NCBI RefSeq assembly: GCF_011077955.1
Contig: NZ_JAALBX010000001.1
Span: forward strand, 434,001-498,000
Source of the DNA: Citrobacter freundii
GTDB lineage: Bacteria > Pseudomonadota > Gammaproteobacteria > Enterobacterales > Enterobacteriaceae
Direction: 5' to 3'
DNA: 64,000 nt
Part shown: one piece after another, positions 21,629-32,218 of the stretch
Numbering within the stretch: position 1 is the stretch's first letter
Layout: the number at the start of each line of letters is the position of its first letter
Notes under the pieces: generated by a model
Databases searched by the model: none
The model's input: only the letters and a program-made list of their open reading frames with translations
Told to the model about the DNA's origin: nothing
Translations under genes and position numbers: made by a program

Positions 21629-22609
21629 TTGTTAAATAACTTTAAACTTTCGCTTCAGTATATTCTCCCGAAACTGTGGCTCACTCGCCTGGCGGGCTGG
21701 GGCGCAAGTAAACGTGCAGGCTGGCTGACTAAACTGGTCATTGACCTGTTTGTCAAAGCCTACAAGGTCAACATGAGCGAAGCGCAGAAGCCGGATACCG
21801 CAAGCTATCGCACCTTTAACGATTTCTTTGTCCGCGCGTTACGCGATGAAGTTCGCCCTCTCAATACCGACCCCAATGTGCTGGTAATGCCTGCCGACGG
21901 CGTTATAAGCCAGCTTGGCCGCATTGAGCAAGACAAAATTTTGCAGGCAAAGGGCCACGATTACAGTCTGGAAGCGCTGCTGGCAGGCAACTACCTGATG
22001 GCGGACAAATTTCGCAACGGGACCTTTGCTACCACCTATCTGTCGCCGCGCGATTATCACCGCGTGCATATGCCGTGTAACGGTATCCTGCGTGAAATGA
22101 TTTATGTGCCAGGGGATCTGTTCTCGGTGAATCATTTAACCGCGCAAAACGTACCGAACCTGTTTGCCCGTAATGAGCGCGTCATTTGCCTGTTTGATAC
22201 CGAATTCGGCCCGATGGCGCAGATTCTGGTGGGCGCAACCATTGTCGGCAGCATCGAAACGGTATGGTCTGGTACCGTGACGCCGCCGCGTGAAGGCGTA
22301 ATCAAGCGCTGGACCTGGCCTGCTGGCGACGACGAAAACGCCGTGGCCTTGTTAAAAGGTCAGGAAATGGGCCGCTTCAAATTAGGCTCAACCGTCATCA
22401 ACCTGTTCGCACCAGGTAAAGTCAATCTGGTAGAAGGGCTGCAAAGCCTGTCGGTAACCCGTCTTGGCGAAGCGCTGGCGGTATCGACTGAAATCTTCGA
22501 CACACCGGATACCACGCCTGCGCCGCTGTCAGATGAAGAAATCAACGCTGAACTGGCAGCCAGTCCGCTGGTTGAAGGCTCTCCACAAGACCCGAAAGAC
22601 CAGGGTTAA
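21629..22609 (+). CDS. psd: phosphatidylserine decarboxylase proenzyme
   Basis: Psd makes phosphatidylethanolamine from phosphatidylserine at the inner membrane. The protein self-cleaves at Gly-Ser in LGST (Ser254) to form the pyruvoyl group; the catalytic segment [10 protein letters not shown] is also present. The start is TTG at 21629 ([10 protein letters not shown] follows), with GGAGG upstream, as in E. coli; the longer open frame adds unconserved residues. The product is 326 residues. It is followed 23 bases later by mscM, a conserved pair. Confidence 0.95.
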   Translation: MLNNFKLSLQYILPKLWLTRLAGWGASKRAGWLTKLVIDLFVKAYKVNMSEAQKPDTASYRTFNDFFVRALRDEVRPLNTDPNVLVMPADGVISQLGRIEQDKILQAKGHDYSLEALLAGNYLMADKFRNGTFATTYLSPRDYHRVHMPCNGILREMIYVPGDLFSVNHLTAQNVPNLFARNERVICLFDTEFGPMAQILVGATIVGSIETVWSGTVTPPREGVIKRWTWPAGDDENAVALLKGQEMGRFKLGSTVINLFAPGKVNLVEGLQSLSVTRLGEALAVSTEIFDTPDTTPAPLSDEEINAELAASPLVEGSPQDPKDQG

Positions 22610-22632
22610 TCTTTAGGTAAAGGTAGACTGAC

Positions 22633-25600
22633 GTGCGCCTGATTATCACTTTCCTGATGGCTTGGTGCCTCAGCATGGGGGCGTACGCTGCGACGGCCCC
22701 CGACGCAAAACAAATCGCTCAAGAGCTGGAGCAAGCCAAAGCGGCGAAAAATCTGCCCAACCAGGCAGAAACCGTGGAGGCGCTCCAGGCGGCGCTTAGC
22801 GCGCTTGATGAACGTAAAGCCTCGTTAGAGCGCGCCACGCAATATCAACAAGCGATTGATAACTTTCCTAAACTTTCTGAGACGCTGCGCCAACAGTTAA
22901 ATAACGTACGCGACGAGCCGCAGAAAGTGCCGGAGGGACTGACCTCTGACGCCCTCAATCAAGAAATTCTTCAGGTCAGCAGCCAGTTGCTGGAAAAAAG
23001 CCGCCAGGCCCAGCAAGAGCAGGAGCGCACGCGAGAAATCGCCGATTCGCTCAGCCAACTTCCTCAGCAGCAGACCGATGCGCGTCGCCAGCTTAATGAA
23101 GTGGATCGTCGTGCCGGCACCCAAGGCGCGGCCAGCAATCAACTCACTCAAGCTCAGCAATATAACGCCCAGGCAGAGTCCGCCCGGCTGAAAGCGCTGG
23201 TTGATGAACTGGAACTGGCGCAGCTTTCCGCCAGCAATCGTCAGGAACTGTCACGCCTGCGCGGCGAACTGGCGCAAAAACAAAGCCAGCAGCTCGACAC
23301 TTATCTCCAGGCATTACGCAATCAACTTAACAGTCAACGCCAGAAAGAAGCCGAACGCGCGCTTGAGAGCACCGAGCTGTTAGCGGAAAACAGCGCGGGC
23401 TTGCCGCCGTCCATTGAAGAACAGTTCAAAATTAACCGCGAACTGTCTCAGGCGTTGAATCAACAGGCCCAGCGCATGGATCTGGTGGCTTCGCAGCAAC
23501 GTCAGGCCTCCGGCCAGACACTGCAGGTTCGTCAGGCGCTGAATACGCTGCGCGAGCAGTCTCAGTGGCTCGGGATGTCGAATATGCTTGGCGAAGCCCT
23601 GCGCGCGCAAGTGGCGCGATTGCCGGAAATGCCCAAGCTGCAACAGTTAGACACCGAAATGGCGCAACTGCGTGTCCACCGCATGCGCTATGAAGATTTA
23701 CTCAACAAGCAGCCGCAGTTGCGCCAGGTCCGTCAGGCTGATGGCGCGCCACTCACGGCGGAGCAGAATCGCATTCTGGAAGCACAGTTGCGCACCCAGC
23801 GCGAGTTGTTGAATTCGCTGTTGCAGGGCGGCGATACGCTGATACTGGAGTTGACCAAGCTTAAAGTCGCCAACAGCCAGCTTGAAGATGCGCTTAAAGA
23901 GGTCAATGAAGCGACCCACCGCTACCTGTTCTGGACAGCGGACGTCAGCCCGATGACCATCGCCTGGCCGCTTGAGATAGTGCAGGATTTGCGGCGTCTG
24001 GTTTCGCTTAATACCGTAAGCCAACTCGGTAACGCTACGCTTATGATGCTGACCAGCAAAGAAACGCTGCTGCCGCTGTTTGGCGCGCTGATCCTGGTGG
24101 GTTTTAGCCTCAGCTCTCGTCGCCATTTCACCGCATTTCTTGAACGCTCCAGCGCCCGGATAGGTAAAGTCACGCAGGACCACTTTAGATTAACGCTGCG
24201 TACCCTTTTCTGGTCGATTCTGGTTGCCTCTCCCCTGCCCGTGCTCTGGGCTACGCTTGGCTACAGTCTGCGGGAGGCCTGGCCTTATCCTATCGCCGTG
24301 GCGATTGGCGATGGCGTAACGGCGACCGTACCGCTGCTGTGGGCGGTGATGATTTGCGCCACCTTTGCCCGACCTAACGGCTTGTTCATTGCCCACTTTG
24401 GCTGGCCGCGCCGCCAGGTAGGACGAGCGATGCGTTACTACATGATGACTATCGGCTTTGTTGTGCCGCTCATTATGGCGCTGATTATGTTTGATAATCT
24501 CAATGACCGGGAATTCTCCGGTTCGCTGGGCCGCCTGTGCTTTATCCTGATTTGCGGCGCGCTGGCTATCGTAACGTTAAGCATGAAACGCGCCGGCATC
24601 CCGCTGTGGCTGGATAAAGAAGGCAGCGGTGACAACATGGTTAACAAAATACTGTGGAACCTGATGCTCAGCGCCCCGTTGCTGGCGATCCTCGCCTCTG
24701 CCGTTGGCTACCTGGCTACGTCGCAGGCGCTGCTGGCACGCCTTGAAACCTCGGTTGCTATCTGGTTCCTGTTGCTGGTGGTCTATCACGTGATCCGCCG
24801 CTGGATGTTTATTCAGCGCCGTCGTTTGGCCTTTGATCGCGCGAAGCATCGCCGGGCGGAAATTCTCGCTCAGCGTGCGCGTGGCGAAGAGGAACCGGCC
24901 CATAGCCACAGCACCGAGGGCAGCAGTGAGATTATCGAAGAGCAGGAAGTGGATTTAGACACTATCAGCGCCCAGTCGTTACGGCTGGTGCGCTCGATAC
25001 TGATGCTGATAGCCCTGCTGTCGGTGATTGTGTTGTGGTCTGAAATTCACTCGGCGTTTGGCTTTTTAGAGAATATTTCCCTGTGGGATGTTACCTCCAC
25101 GGTGAAAGGCGTAGAAAGTATTGAACCGATTACGCTTGGCGCGGTGCTTATCGCGATTCTGGTGTTTATCATCACCACGCAACTGGTGCGTAATTTGCCC
25201 GCCCTGCTGGAGCTTGCGCTCTTACAGCATCTGGATTTAACCCCAGGCACCGGTTACGCCATTACCACCATAACCAAGTATCTGTTAATGCTTATTGGCG
25301 GCCTGACCGGATTCTCAATGATTGGGATCGAGTGGTCAAAACTGCAATGGCTGGTGGCGGCACTCGGTGTTGGGCTTGGCTTCGGGTTGCAGGAGATTTT
25401 CGCCAACTTTATTTCCGGTCTGATTATTCTGTTCGAAAAACCGATCCGCATCGGCGATACCGTAACGATCCGCGATTTGACTGGCAGCGTAACGCGTATT
25501 AATACCCGCGCGACCACCATCAGCGACTGGGACCGCAAAGAGATTATCGTGCCGAATAAAGCCTTTATCACCGAGCAGTTTATCAACTGGTCGTTGTCGG

Positions 25601-25971
25601 ACTCGGTTACCCGCGTGGTGCTTACCGTGCCGGCGCCAGGGGATGCCGATAGCGAGGAGGTCACGCAAATTCTGTATACCGCCGCGAAACGCTGCTCGCT
25701 GGTTATCGATAATCCAGCACCGGAAGTGTTCCTGGTGGATCTGCAACAGGGTTTGCAACTGTTTGAGCTGCGTATCTATGCCGCTGAGATGGGCCATCGC
25801 ATGCCGCTGCGCCACGAAATCCACCAACTGATTCTGCATGGTTTTCGCGAACACGGTATCGATTTACCGTTCCCGCCGTTCCAGATGCGTCTGGAAAGCC
25901 TGGACGGAAAGCGCACCGCCCGGACATTAACCTCAACGGGTAAAGGCTCGCGTCCGGCGGGAAGCTTGTAA
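22633..25971 (+). CDS. mscM: MscM miniconductance mechanosensitive channel
   Basis: MscM is a very large MscS-family channel that opens under osmotic downshock. The 1112-residue product starts with GTG. It has a signal peptide ending AYA (about residue 20), a periplasmic coiled-coil region rich in Gln, Leu and Glu to about residue 480, then about eleven membrane helices. The MscS pore region lies near residue 900 (LGVGLGFGLQEIFANFISG), followed by the cytoplasmic beta domain. It is transcribed with psd. Confidence 0.94.
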   Translation: MRLIITFLMAWCLSMGAYAATAPDAKQIAQELEQAKAAKNLPNQAETVEALQAALSALDERKASLERATQYQQAIDNFPKLSETLRQQLNNVRDEPQKVPEGLTSDALNQEILQVSSQLLEKSRQAQQEQERTREIADSLSQLPQQQTDARRQLNEVDRRAGTQGAASNQLTQAQQYNAQAESARLKALVDELELAQLSASNRQELSRLRGELAQKQSQQLDTYLQALRNQLNSQRQKEAERALESTELLAENSAGLPPSIEEQFKINRELSQALNQQAQRMDLVASQQRQASGQTLQVRQALNTLREQSQWLGMSNMLGEALRAQVARLPEMPKLQQLDTEMAQLRVHRMRYEDLLNKQPQLRQVRQADGAPLTAEQNRILEAQLRTQRELLNSLLQGGDTLILELTKLKVANSQLEDALKEVNEATHRYLFWTADVSPMTIAWPLEIVQDLRRLVSLNTVSQLGNATLMMLTSKETLLPLFGALILVGFSLSSRRHFTAFLERSSARIGKVTQDHFRLTLRTLFWSILVASPLPVLWATLGYSLREAWPYPIAVAIGDGVTATVPLLWAVMICATFARPNGLFIAHFGWPRRQVGRAMRYYMMTIGFVVPLIMALIMFDNLNDREFSGSLGRLCFILICGALAIVTLSMKRAGIPLWLDKEGSGDNMVNKILWNLMLSAPLLAILASAVGYLATSQALLARLETSVAIWFLLLVVYHVIRRWMFIQRRRLAFDRAKHRRAEILAQRARGEEEPAHSHSTEGSSEIIEEQEVDLDTISAQSLRLVRSILMLIALLSVIVLWSEIHSAFGFLENISLWDVTSTVKGVESIEPITLGAVLIAILVFIITTQLVRNLPALLELALLQHLDLTPGTGYAITTITKYLLMLIGGLTGFSMIGIEWSKLQWLVAALGVGLGFGLQEIFANFISGLIILFEKPIRIGDTVTIRDLTGSVTRINTRATTISDWDRKEIIVPNKAFITEQFINWSLSDSVTRVVLTVPAPGDADSEEVTQILYTAAKRCSLVIDNPAPEVFLVDLQQGLQLFELRIYAAEMGHRMPLRHEIHQLILHGFREHGIDLPFPPFQMRLESLDGKRTARTLTSTGKGSRPAGSL

Positions 25972-26011
25972 TCACGAAAAGCCCCTCACCGCCTGTTGGG
26001 TGAGGGGTGAA

Positions 26012-26989
26012 TTATGCACGATCCACGCTAAACGCCAGCACGTCTGAAAGCCGCTCCGCGCCCAGCGCCAGCATAATCAGACGGTCCACGCCTAACGCCA
26101 CGCCGGAGCAATCCGGCAGGCCCGCTTTCAGTGCTTCTAAAAGATTCATGTCCACGGGCTGTTGCGGTAAGCCGCGCGCGGCGCGCTTGCGGTTATCCTG
26201 CTCAAAACGCAGTTGCTGTTCGCGGGCGTCAGTCAGTTCATGGAATCCGTTCGCAAGCTCAATGCCCTTGAAATACACCTCAAACCGTTCAGCCACGCGA
26301 TGGTCTTCGGTGCTGATCTGCGCAAGCGATGCCTGGCTTGCCGGAAAGTGGTAGACGAATGTGGGGCGATCTTTACCAATCTGCGGCTCAACACCCATCG
26401 TAAACAGCAGTTGCAGCAGCGTATCCCGGTCTTCTTCGGTATCTGCAATATTGCTCAGATCCAATTTGGCCGCGGCTTCACGCAGTTGGGTTTTGTCTGC
26501 CGACAGCGGGTCGATTTCCAGATAGCGCTGGAATGCCTGCTGATAAGAGAGGCTTTCCGCCGGGCTGGTTTCCAGCACCTGTTGCAATAAATCGTCCACC
26601 TCATTCATCAGGCGGTACATATCATAGTGCGGGCGATACCATTCGAGCATGGTGAATTCAGGGTTGTGGTGACGCCCCATCTCTTCATTACGGAAACTGC
26701 GGCACAGTTGGAAAACCGGGCCGCAACCCGCCGCCAGCAGGCGCTTCATATGGTATTCCGGGCTGGTCATCAAATAGAGATTCAGACCTTGAGAATGACC
26801 AGGCCCGACAAAGCGGGTTTCAAACGGCACCAGATGAATATCGGTTACCGTTGCCTGGCTCATGCAGGGCGTTTCCACCTCCAGCACGCCGCGATCGGCA
26901 AAAAAGCGACGAATCTCCGCCATCAGCGACGCGCGTTTTAACAAATTAGGGATAGATGCGCTTGGCTGCCAGGAGGCTGTATCGCTCAT
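26012..26989 (-). CDS. epmA: EF-P--(R)-beta-lysine ligase
   Basis: EpmA attaches (R)-beta-lysine, made by EpmB, to Lys34 of elongation factor P. The 325 residues form a class II aminoacyl-tRNA-synthetase core close to LysRS but lacking the anticodon-binding domain. Motif 2 is seen in [20 protein letters not shown] and motif 3 in GVALGVDRL. Both efp and epmB are present in this window (40075-41711), so the full modification route is encoded. Confidence 0.96.
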   Translation of the reverse strand: MSDTASWQPSASIPNLLKRASLMAEIRRFFADRGVLEVETPCMSQATVTDIHLVPFETRFVGPGHSQGLNLYLMTSPEYHMKRLLAAGCGPVFQLCRSFRNEEMGRHHNPEFTMLEWYRPHYDMYRLMNEVDDLLQQVLETSPAESLSYQQAFQRYLEIDPLSADKTQLREAAAKLDLSNIADTEEDRDTLLQLLFTMGVEPQIGKDRPTFVYHFPASQASLAQISTEDHRVAERFEVYFKGIELANGFHELTDAREQQLRFEQDNRKRAARGLPQQPVDMNLLEALKAGLPDCSGVALGVDRLIMLALGAERLSDVLAFSVDRA

Positions 26990-27308
26990 AATTTATTCTC
27001 CGACTTCAGATAAGGGCACGAAGTCTACTCGTATCCCACGGAGGAGACAATTTTTGCGCGGCAAATTTTGTTTTTTGTGTTTACGGCTCGCTCAATCTTC
27101 ATTTTCGTGAGATGCATATCAATGATTGTGACAAAGTACGCAGTGCACCCACCAAAAAAATCGAACACGTCAAATTTCCTTCAGAATGCCCCCGTTATAC
27201 TGGCCTACCCAATAAGGAGCAGGGGAATTCGCTTTCGCAAACGTGCCTTGCGTTATTTTCTGGTTGGGTCTTAGCGCTTGCGGAATAACAATAAACTGGA
27301 GGAAAGTC
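26990..27308 (+). promoter_or_regulatory. epmA-frdA gap with the frd promoter
   Basis: Upstream of frdA, ATCGAACACGTCAA at 27160-27173 corresponds to the degenerate FNR site of the E. coli frdA promoter, and TATACT at 27196-27201 is a good -10. The spacing places the FNR centre about 41.5 bases before the predicted start near 27208. A GGAG ribosome-binding site precedes the frdA GTG. The rest of the gap, AT-rich and next to epmA, shows nothing I can name. Confidence 0.6.
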
Positions 27309-29099
27309 GTGCAAACCTTTCATGCCGATATCGCCGTCATTGGCGCTGGCGGAGCTGGATTACGAGCGGCCATTGCCGCAGCACAAGCTAATCCGAACGC
27401 CAAAATCGCACTGATTTCAAAAGTCTATCCTATGCGCAGCCACACGGTTGCCGCCGAAGGCGGTTCCGCCGCGGTCGCGCAGGATCATGACAGCTTCGAG
27501 TACCATTTCCACGATACCGTGGCAGGTGGCGACTGGCTGTGTGAGCAGGATGTTGTGGACTATTTTGTGCATCACTGCCCCACAGAGATGACACAGCTTG
27601 AGCAATGGGGATGTCCGTGGAGTCGTCGGCCAGACGGTACCGTTAACGTCCGTCGTTTTGGCGGGATGAAAATTGAACGTACCTGGTTCGCCGCTGATAA
27701 AACCGGCTTCCATATGCTGCATACTTTATTCCAGACTTCTTTGCAGTTTCCGCAGATTCAACGCTTTGACGAACATTTCGTCCTCGACATTTTGGTCGAT
27801 GAAGGTCATGCGCGCGGTCTGGTCGCAATGAACATGATGGAAGGCACGCTGGTGCAAATCCGTGCCAATGCGGTGGTTATGGCGACGGGCGGCGCAGGCC
27901 GTGTTTATCGCTACAACACCAATGGCGGGATTGTAACCGGCGATGGGATGGGCATGGCGCTTAGCCACGGCGTACCGCTGCGTGATATGGAATTCGTCCA
28001 GTATCACCCGACGGGTCTGCCTGGCTCCGGCATTTTGATGACGGAAGGTTGCCGTGGCGAAGGCGGTATCCTGGTGAACAAAGACGGTTACCGTTATTTG
28101 CAGGATTACGGCATGGGCCCGGAAACGCCGCTTGGCGAACCGAAGAACAAGTACATGGAACTTGGCCCGCGCGATAAAGTTTCCCAGGCGTTCTGGCATG
28201 AATGGCGCGCTGGCCGCACCATCTCCACGCCGCGTGGCGATGTGGTCTATCTGGATCTGCGTCATCTGGGCGAGAAAAAGCTGCTTGAGCGCTTACCGTT
28301 CATCTGCGAACTGGCGAAGGCCTATGTCGGCGTCGATCCGGTTAAAGAGCCGATTCCGGTGCGTCCGACTGCGCACTACACCATGGGCGGTATCGAAACC
28401 AACCAGCAGTGTGAAACCCGCATTCAGGGGCTGTTCGCGGTGGGCGAATGCTCTTCTGTTGGTCTGCATGGCGCAAACCGTCTCGGTTCCAACTCACTGG
28501 CAGAACTGGTGGTATTCGGCCGCATGGCGGGCGAGCAAGCCATGGCGCGCGCGTCTACCGCAACCGGCGCCAATGATTCCGCACTGAACGCTCAGGCGGC
28601 AGACGTTGAACACCGTCTGAAAGCGCTGGTCAATCAGGAAGGCAACGAAAACTGGGCGAAGATCCGCGATGAAATGGGTCTGTCGATGGAAGAAGGCTGC
28701 GGCATTTACCGCACCACTGAACTGATGCAGAAAACCGTTGATAAACTTGCGGAGCTCCAGGAACGCTTTAAACGCGTGCGTATCACCGACAACTCCAGCG
28801 TCTTCAACACCGATTTGCTCTATACCATCGAGTTGGGCCACGGCCTGAATGTGGCCGAGTGTATGGCGCATTCTGCGCTGGCGCGTAAAGAGTCGCGCGG
28901 TGCGCATCAACGTCTGGATGAAGGTTGTACTGAGCGTGACGACGTCAACTACCTGAAACACACCCTCGCCTTCCGCGATGCTAATGGCACGACGCGCCTG
29001 GAATACAGTGACGTGAAAATCACCACACTGGCGCCAGCAAAACGTGTTTACGGCGGTGAAGCGGAAGCAGCCGATAAGAAGGAGCAGGTAAATGGCTGA
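27309..29099 (+). CDS. frdA: fumarate reductase flavoprotein subunit
   Basis: FrdA is the catalytic subunit that reduces fumarate to succinate in anaerobic respiration. The GTG at 27309 is the start: CTGGAGG lies upstream and the protein then begins [10 protein letters not shown]; the longer frame is not conserved. The 596 residues include the dinucleotide fold [10 protein letters not shown], the covalent-FAD His45 in [10 protein letters not shown], and the active-site region [11 protein letters not shown]. frdB begins eight bases before its end, giving translational coupling. Confidence 0.97.
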   Translation: MQTFHADIAVIGAGGAGLRAAIAAAQANPNAKIALISKVYPMRSHTVAAEGGSAAVAQDHDSFEYHFHDTVAGGDWLCEQDVVDYFVHHCPTEMTQLEQWGCPWSRRPDGTVNVRRFGGMKIERTWFAADKTGFHMLHTLFQTSLQFPQIQRFDEHFVLDILVDEGHARGLVAMNMMEGTLVQIRANAVVMATGGAGRVYRYNTNGGIVTGDGMGMALSHGVPLRDMEFVQYHPTGLPGSGILMTEGCRGEGGILVNKDGYRYLQDYGMGPETPLGEPKNKYMELGPRDKVSQAFWHEWRAGRTISTPRGDVVYLDLRHLGEKKLLERLPFICELAKAYVGVDPVKEPIPVRPTAHYTMGGIETNQQCETRIQGLFAVGECSSVGLHGANRLGSNSLAELVVFGRMAGEQAMARASTATGANDSALNAQAADVEHRLKALVNQEGNENWAKIRDEMGLSMEEGCGIYRTTELMQKTVDKLAELQERFKRVRITDNSSVFNTDLLYTIELGHGLNVAECMAHSALARKESRGAHQRLDEGCTERDDVNYLKHTLAFRDANGTTRLEYSDVKITTLAPAKRVYGGEAEAADKKEQVNG

Positions 29100-29826
29100 G
29101 ATGAAAAACCTGAAAGTTGAGGTGGTGCGTTACAACCCGGAAGTGGATAACGCCCCGCACAGCGCTTTCTATGATGTTCCTTACGACGAGCAAACCTCAC
29201 TGCTGGATGCGTTAGGGTATATCAAAGATAACCTGGCGCCGGACCTGAGCTATCGCTGGTCCTGCCGTATGGCGATTTGCGGTTCTTGCGGGATGATGGT
29301 CAATAAAGTGCCGAAGCTGGCCTGTAAGACCTTCCTGCGTGATTATGAAAAAGGCATGAAGATCGAGGCGCTGGCCAACTTCCCGATTGAACGCGATCTG
29401 GTGGTCGATATGACCCACTTTATCGAAAGTCTGGAAGCGATTAAGCCTTATATCATCGGCAATCCGCGCACGCCGGATCAGGGCCCGAATAACCAGACCC
29501 CGGCACAGATGGCGAAATACCATCAGTTCTCCGGCTGCATCAACTGCGGGCTGTGCTATGCCGCCTGTCCGCAATTTGGTCTGAATCCGGAGTTTATCGG
29601 CCCGGCGGCAATTACGCTGGCGCACCGCTATAACCTGGATAACCGCGACCACGGTAAGAAAGAGCGTATGGCGCAGTTGAACGGTCAGAATGGCGTATGG
29701 ACCTGTACGTTTGTTGGCTACTGCTCAGAAGTGTGTCCGAAGCATGTCGATCCGGCAGCCGCCATTCAGCAGGGCAAGGTGGAAAGTTCGAAAGACTTTT
29801 TAATCGCCACCCTGAAACCACGCTAA
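29092..29826 (+). CDS. frdB: fumarate reductase iron-sulfur subunit
   Basis: FrdB passes electrons from menaquinol to FrdA through [2Fe-2S], [4Fe-4S] and [3Fe-4S] clusters. In 244 residues it has a plant-type ferredoxin motif ([12 protein letters not shown]) and two C-terminal cysteine clusters ([12 protein letters not shown] and [12 protein letters not shown]). It is part of the frdABCD operon. Confidence 0.97.
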   Translation: MAEMKNLKVEVVRYNPEVDNAPHSAFYDVPYDEQTSLLDALGYIKDNLAPDLSYRWSCRMAICGSCGMMVNKVPKLACKTFLRDYEKGMKIEALANFPIERDLVVDMTHFIESLEAIKPYIIGNPRTPDQGPNNQTPAQMAKYHQFSGCINCGLCYAACPQFGLNPEFIGPAAITLAHRYNLDNRDHGKKERMAQLNGQNGVWTCTFVGYCSEVCPKHVDPAAAIQQGKVESSKDFLIATLKPR

Positions 29827-29836
29827 GGAGTGCATG

Positions 29837-30232
29837 ATGACAACAAAACGTAAGCCTTATGTACGGACGATGGGTCCAACCTGGTGGCGCAATCTCGGCT
29901 TTTACCGCTTTTACATGATCCGTGAAGGCACTGCCGTACCGACCGTTTGGTTCAGCATTGTGCTGATTTACGGCCTGTTCGCGTTAAAAGGCGGCCCGGA
30001 TAGCTGGATGGGATTTGTTAGCTTTTTGCAAAACCCGATTGTGGTGATCCTGAATCTGATCACGCTGGCGGCTGCCGTACTGCACACCAAAACCTGGTTT
30101 GAGCTGGCGCCAAAAGCGGCCAATATCATCGTCAAGGACGAAAAAATGGGGCCAGAGCCAATTATTAAAGGGCTCTGGGGCGTCACCATTGTGGTGACCG
30201 TGGTGATTCTGTTTGTGGCATTGTTCTGGTAA
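29837..30232 (+). CDS. frdC: fumarate reductase membrane anchor C
   Basis: FrdC is one of the two membrane subunits that bind menaquinol and anchor FrdAB. The 131-residue protein starts [10 protein letters not shown] (the second of two adjacent ATGs, as in E. coli) and has three hydrophobic helices. It lies ten bases after frdB. Confidence 0.95.
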   Translation: MTTKRKPYVRTMGPTWWRNLGFYRFYMIREGTAVPTVWFSIVLIYGLFALKGGPDSWMGFVSFLQNPIVVILNLITLAAAVLHTKTWFELAPKAANIIVKDEKMGPEPIIKGLWGVTIVVTVVILFVALFW

Positions 30233-30241
30233 GGAGGCCCT

Positions 30242-30601
30242 GTGATTAATCCCAATCCAAAACGTTCCGACGAGCCGGTTTTTTGGGGCTTGTTTGGCGC
30301 TGGTGGTATGTGGGGCGCGATTATTGCGCCAGTTATCGTACTCCTGGTGGGCATTATGCTGCCGCTGGGCCTCTACCCGGGCGACGCGCTGGGTTATGAG
30401 CGCGTGCTGGCATTTTCCCAAAGCTTTATTGGTCGCGTATTTCTGTTTTTGATGATTGTGTTACCGCTGTGGTGCGGGCTTCACCGTATCCATCACGCCA
30501 TGCACGATTTGAAAATTCATGTGCCGAGCGGCAAATGGGTGTTTTATGGTCTGGCAGCGATCCTGACCGTGGTCGCGCTGATTGGTGTGATTACGCTGTA
30601 A
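30242..30601 (+). CDS. frdD: fumarate reductase membrane anchor D
   Basis: FrdD is the second membrane anchor of fumarate reductase. It is a 119-residue, three-helix protein starting from GTG after GGAGG. The last gene of the operon, it is followed by a bidirectional-looking terminator. In E. coli the ampC promoter lies inside frdD and ampC follows; here ampC is absent and a sugar cluster lies downstream. Confidence 0.95.
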   Translation: MINPNPKRSDEPVFWGLFGAGGMWGAIIAPVIVLLVGIMLPLGLYPGDALGYERVLAFSQSFIGRVFLFLMIVLPLWCGLHRIHHAMHDLKIHVPSGKWVFYGLAAILTVVALIGVITL

Positions 30602-30619
30602 GCGTAAAACGCATGGAAA

Positions 30620-30647
30620 AGGGCCTGCCGATGCGCAGGCCTTTTTT
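30620..30647 (+). terminator. frd operon terminator
   Basis: GGCCTGC / GCAGGCC (30622-30628, 30635-30641) followed by TTTTTT closes frdABCD. The T-run runs into the stop codon of the convergent gene ending at 30646. Confidence 0.85.
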
Positions 30648-30936
30648 ATGCCAGCACCTGCCGCAAACTGTTTAACAACAGGAGGACGCCCACACTCCAG
30701 AGACTGAGAGAAAGAAATTGTTTGCCATGCCGCTGATGCCAGCCCGCCAGCATCGCCGTCAGTGCCACGCCGCTTATCAGCGCGCTTACGCCATAAAAAA
30801 GGTTGCCGTCGCGACACCAGCCGCGAAAGCAAAGCAGTCCAAACAGGGTTAACGAAAAGGCCGTGCGCGACCATGCAAGCCGTGTACGTTCAGGCTGTAA
30901 CCCAGGATCGCGCAACGTCATGCGGCGTTCTGCCAC
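30646..30936 (-). CDS. DUF202 membrane protein, YidG-like
   Basis: A 96-residue DUF202 protein with the family's N-terminal signature RDPGLQPERTRLAWSRTAFS and three hydrophobic helices. Its function is unknown. It overlaps the preceding DUF202 gene by 19 bases, so the pair is certainly co-translated. In E. coli the paralogues yidG and yidH lie next to a sulfatase (yidJ) and an anSME-like gene (yidF); the same partnership occurs here in a different gene order. Confidence 0.75.
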   Translation of the reverse strand: MAERRMTLRDPGLQPERTRLAWSRTAFSLTLFGLLCFRGWCRDGNLFYGVSALISGVALTAMLAGWHQRHGKQFLSLSLWSVGVLLLLNSLRQVLA

Positions 30937-31310
30937 AGTAAAAGCGCCAACACTATCGCCGCGAAGGTGATGAACCCGGTTATCAGGAAAAGAAAACGGG
31001 TATAGGGTAATTCGCGCTCAAGGCGCATCGCGTGCTCATTGCGCCGCCATCTGCGCCAGGCCGTTATGCTTAATGCCATCCCGCCTGCGACAAGTAACAT
31101 CGCCAGGCCAAAACGCATGTCCGGCGAGCCGAGATGAGGTGAAAACTGATCGATGCCTACCGCTCCTGCCAGCAAGGCCAGGGCAGTGCGGATCCAGGCA
31201 AGAAACGTACGTTCATTCGCTAACGTAAACCGGTAATCCGGGGTTTTACCAGATAACCACCACTGCCCTTTTCCCGTCGCCTTTGCCGGCGTTTTATCCT
31301 GTTGACTCAC
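30918..31310 (-). CDS. DUF202 membrane protein, YidH-like
   Basis: A 130-residue protein with the DUF202 signature TLANERTFLAWIRTALALLAG, a charged N-terminus and three helices; its loop RNEHAMRLERELPYTR resembles E. coli YidH. It overlaps the RpiR gene by 17 bases and the second DUF202 gene by 19. No activity is established for either subunit; they may form a hetero-oligomer in the inner membrane. Confidence 0.78.
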   Translation of the reverse strand: MSQQDKTPAKATGKGQWWLSGKTPDYRFTLANERTFLAWIRTALALLAGAVGIDQFSPHLGSPDMRFGLAMLLVAGGMALSITAWRRWRRNEHAMRLERELPYTRFLFLITGFITFAAIVLALLLWQNAA

Positions 31311-32175
31311 GCTTAATCCGTTCTTTTATCAATATTTCTTTGATTGATAACCCGGGCGAATCAGTGTCCCTGAATTTGTACCGGGTGATCTCCGTACATA
31401 AGAATTCGATCATAAACAGTTGCGAAACGCGCGTACCGATGGAATCCCCCTGATAACGCGCGCTCTCGCCACAGGTCAGTAAAAAAGCGTCCGCCAGTTC
31501 ATTTAATGGCGACTGCGTGCTGTGCGTAATGGCTAAGCGAAACGCCCCGGCTTTCTGTGCCAGCTTAAAGGCAGTGACCACTTCCGGGGTTTCGCCGGAG
31601 TGGGAAAACGCCACCACCATATCGTCGGGTTTAAGATTTGCCAGTTTCAGGGTCATGGTGAAGCGGTCGGTAAAGGCTTCTGAATCTATACCGATACGGT
31701 TCATTTTGTCCCGGGCTTCCATCGCCGCAAGACCGGATGCGCCGAAACCAACAAACATCACGCGACGGGCGGCAATGAATTGCTCCACAATACTTTTGAG
31801 CTTTTTCATATCCACCAGATCAATGGTGTCCTGCACGGCAGTATCGATCGTCAGCGCGATTTTTTGCGCCACATCGTTTCGTGAATCCCCGACAAAAATA
31901 TCGGGCGATGAGGGTAACGTCAGATCGTTTTCTTCAAGCAGCTCGCGCTGTAACTCCGCTTTAAGGTTAAGCAGCCCGTCATAACCAATCTTTTTGCAAA
32001 ACCGCACGATGGTGGCCTCACTGACGGCAATCTCTTGCGACAACTTTTTCACCGGTAGTTGCACGACACGTCCGGCGTTTTGCAAAATGAATTCGGCAAT
32101 CAAACGGTCTTTATCAGAAAGGCTCGCCAAAATATTGGCGATATATACCCTGACATTTTCTTTATTGATGCTCAT
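31294..32175 (-). CDS. RpiR/MurR-family regulator of the sulfatase cluster
   Basis: RpiR-family proteins have an N-terminal helix-turn-helix (about residues 1-77, with AVSEATIVRFCKKIGYDG) and a C-terminal SIS domain (from about residue 120, with VAFSHSGETPEV) that senses phosphosugars. Starting from MSINKENVRV at 32175 the product has 293 residues; the open frame extends 14 codons further. Given the PTS in the same operon, the inducer is probably the phosphorylated imported sugar. A possible operator is the inverted repeat at 36472-36502. Confidence 0.88.
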   Translation of the reverse strand: MSINKENVRVYIANILASLSDKDRLIAEFILQNAGRVVQLPVKKLSQEIAVSEATIVRFCKKIGYDGLLNLKAELQRELLEENDLTLPSSPDIFVGDSRNDVAQKIALTIDTAVQDTIDLVDMKKLKSIVEQFIAARRVMFVGFGASGLAAMEARDKMNRIGIDSEAFTDRFTMTLKLANLKPDDMVVAFSHSGETPEVVTAFKLAQKAGAFRLAITHSTQSPLNELADAFLLTCGESARYQGDSIGTRVSQLFMIEFLCTEITRYKFRDTDSPGLSIKEILIKERIKRESTG

Positions 32176-32218
32176 AGACGGCTCTCTGGAGGATTCACTG
32201 CCAGGTATTCTAGCCATC

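Noticed and set aside
27109..27122. GAGAT-GCAT-ATCAA as the FNR site of frdA
   Set aside because: It is about 92 bases before the predicted start, whereas ATCGAACACGTCAA at 27160-27173 corresponds to the known E. coli site and lies at the expected distance.
30602..30645. A remnant of ampC after frdD
   Set aside because: The gap is only a terminator; no beta-lactamase-like sequence is visible before the DUF202 gene.
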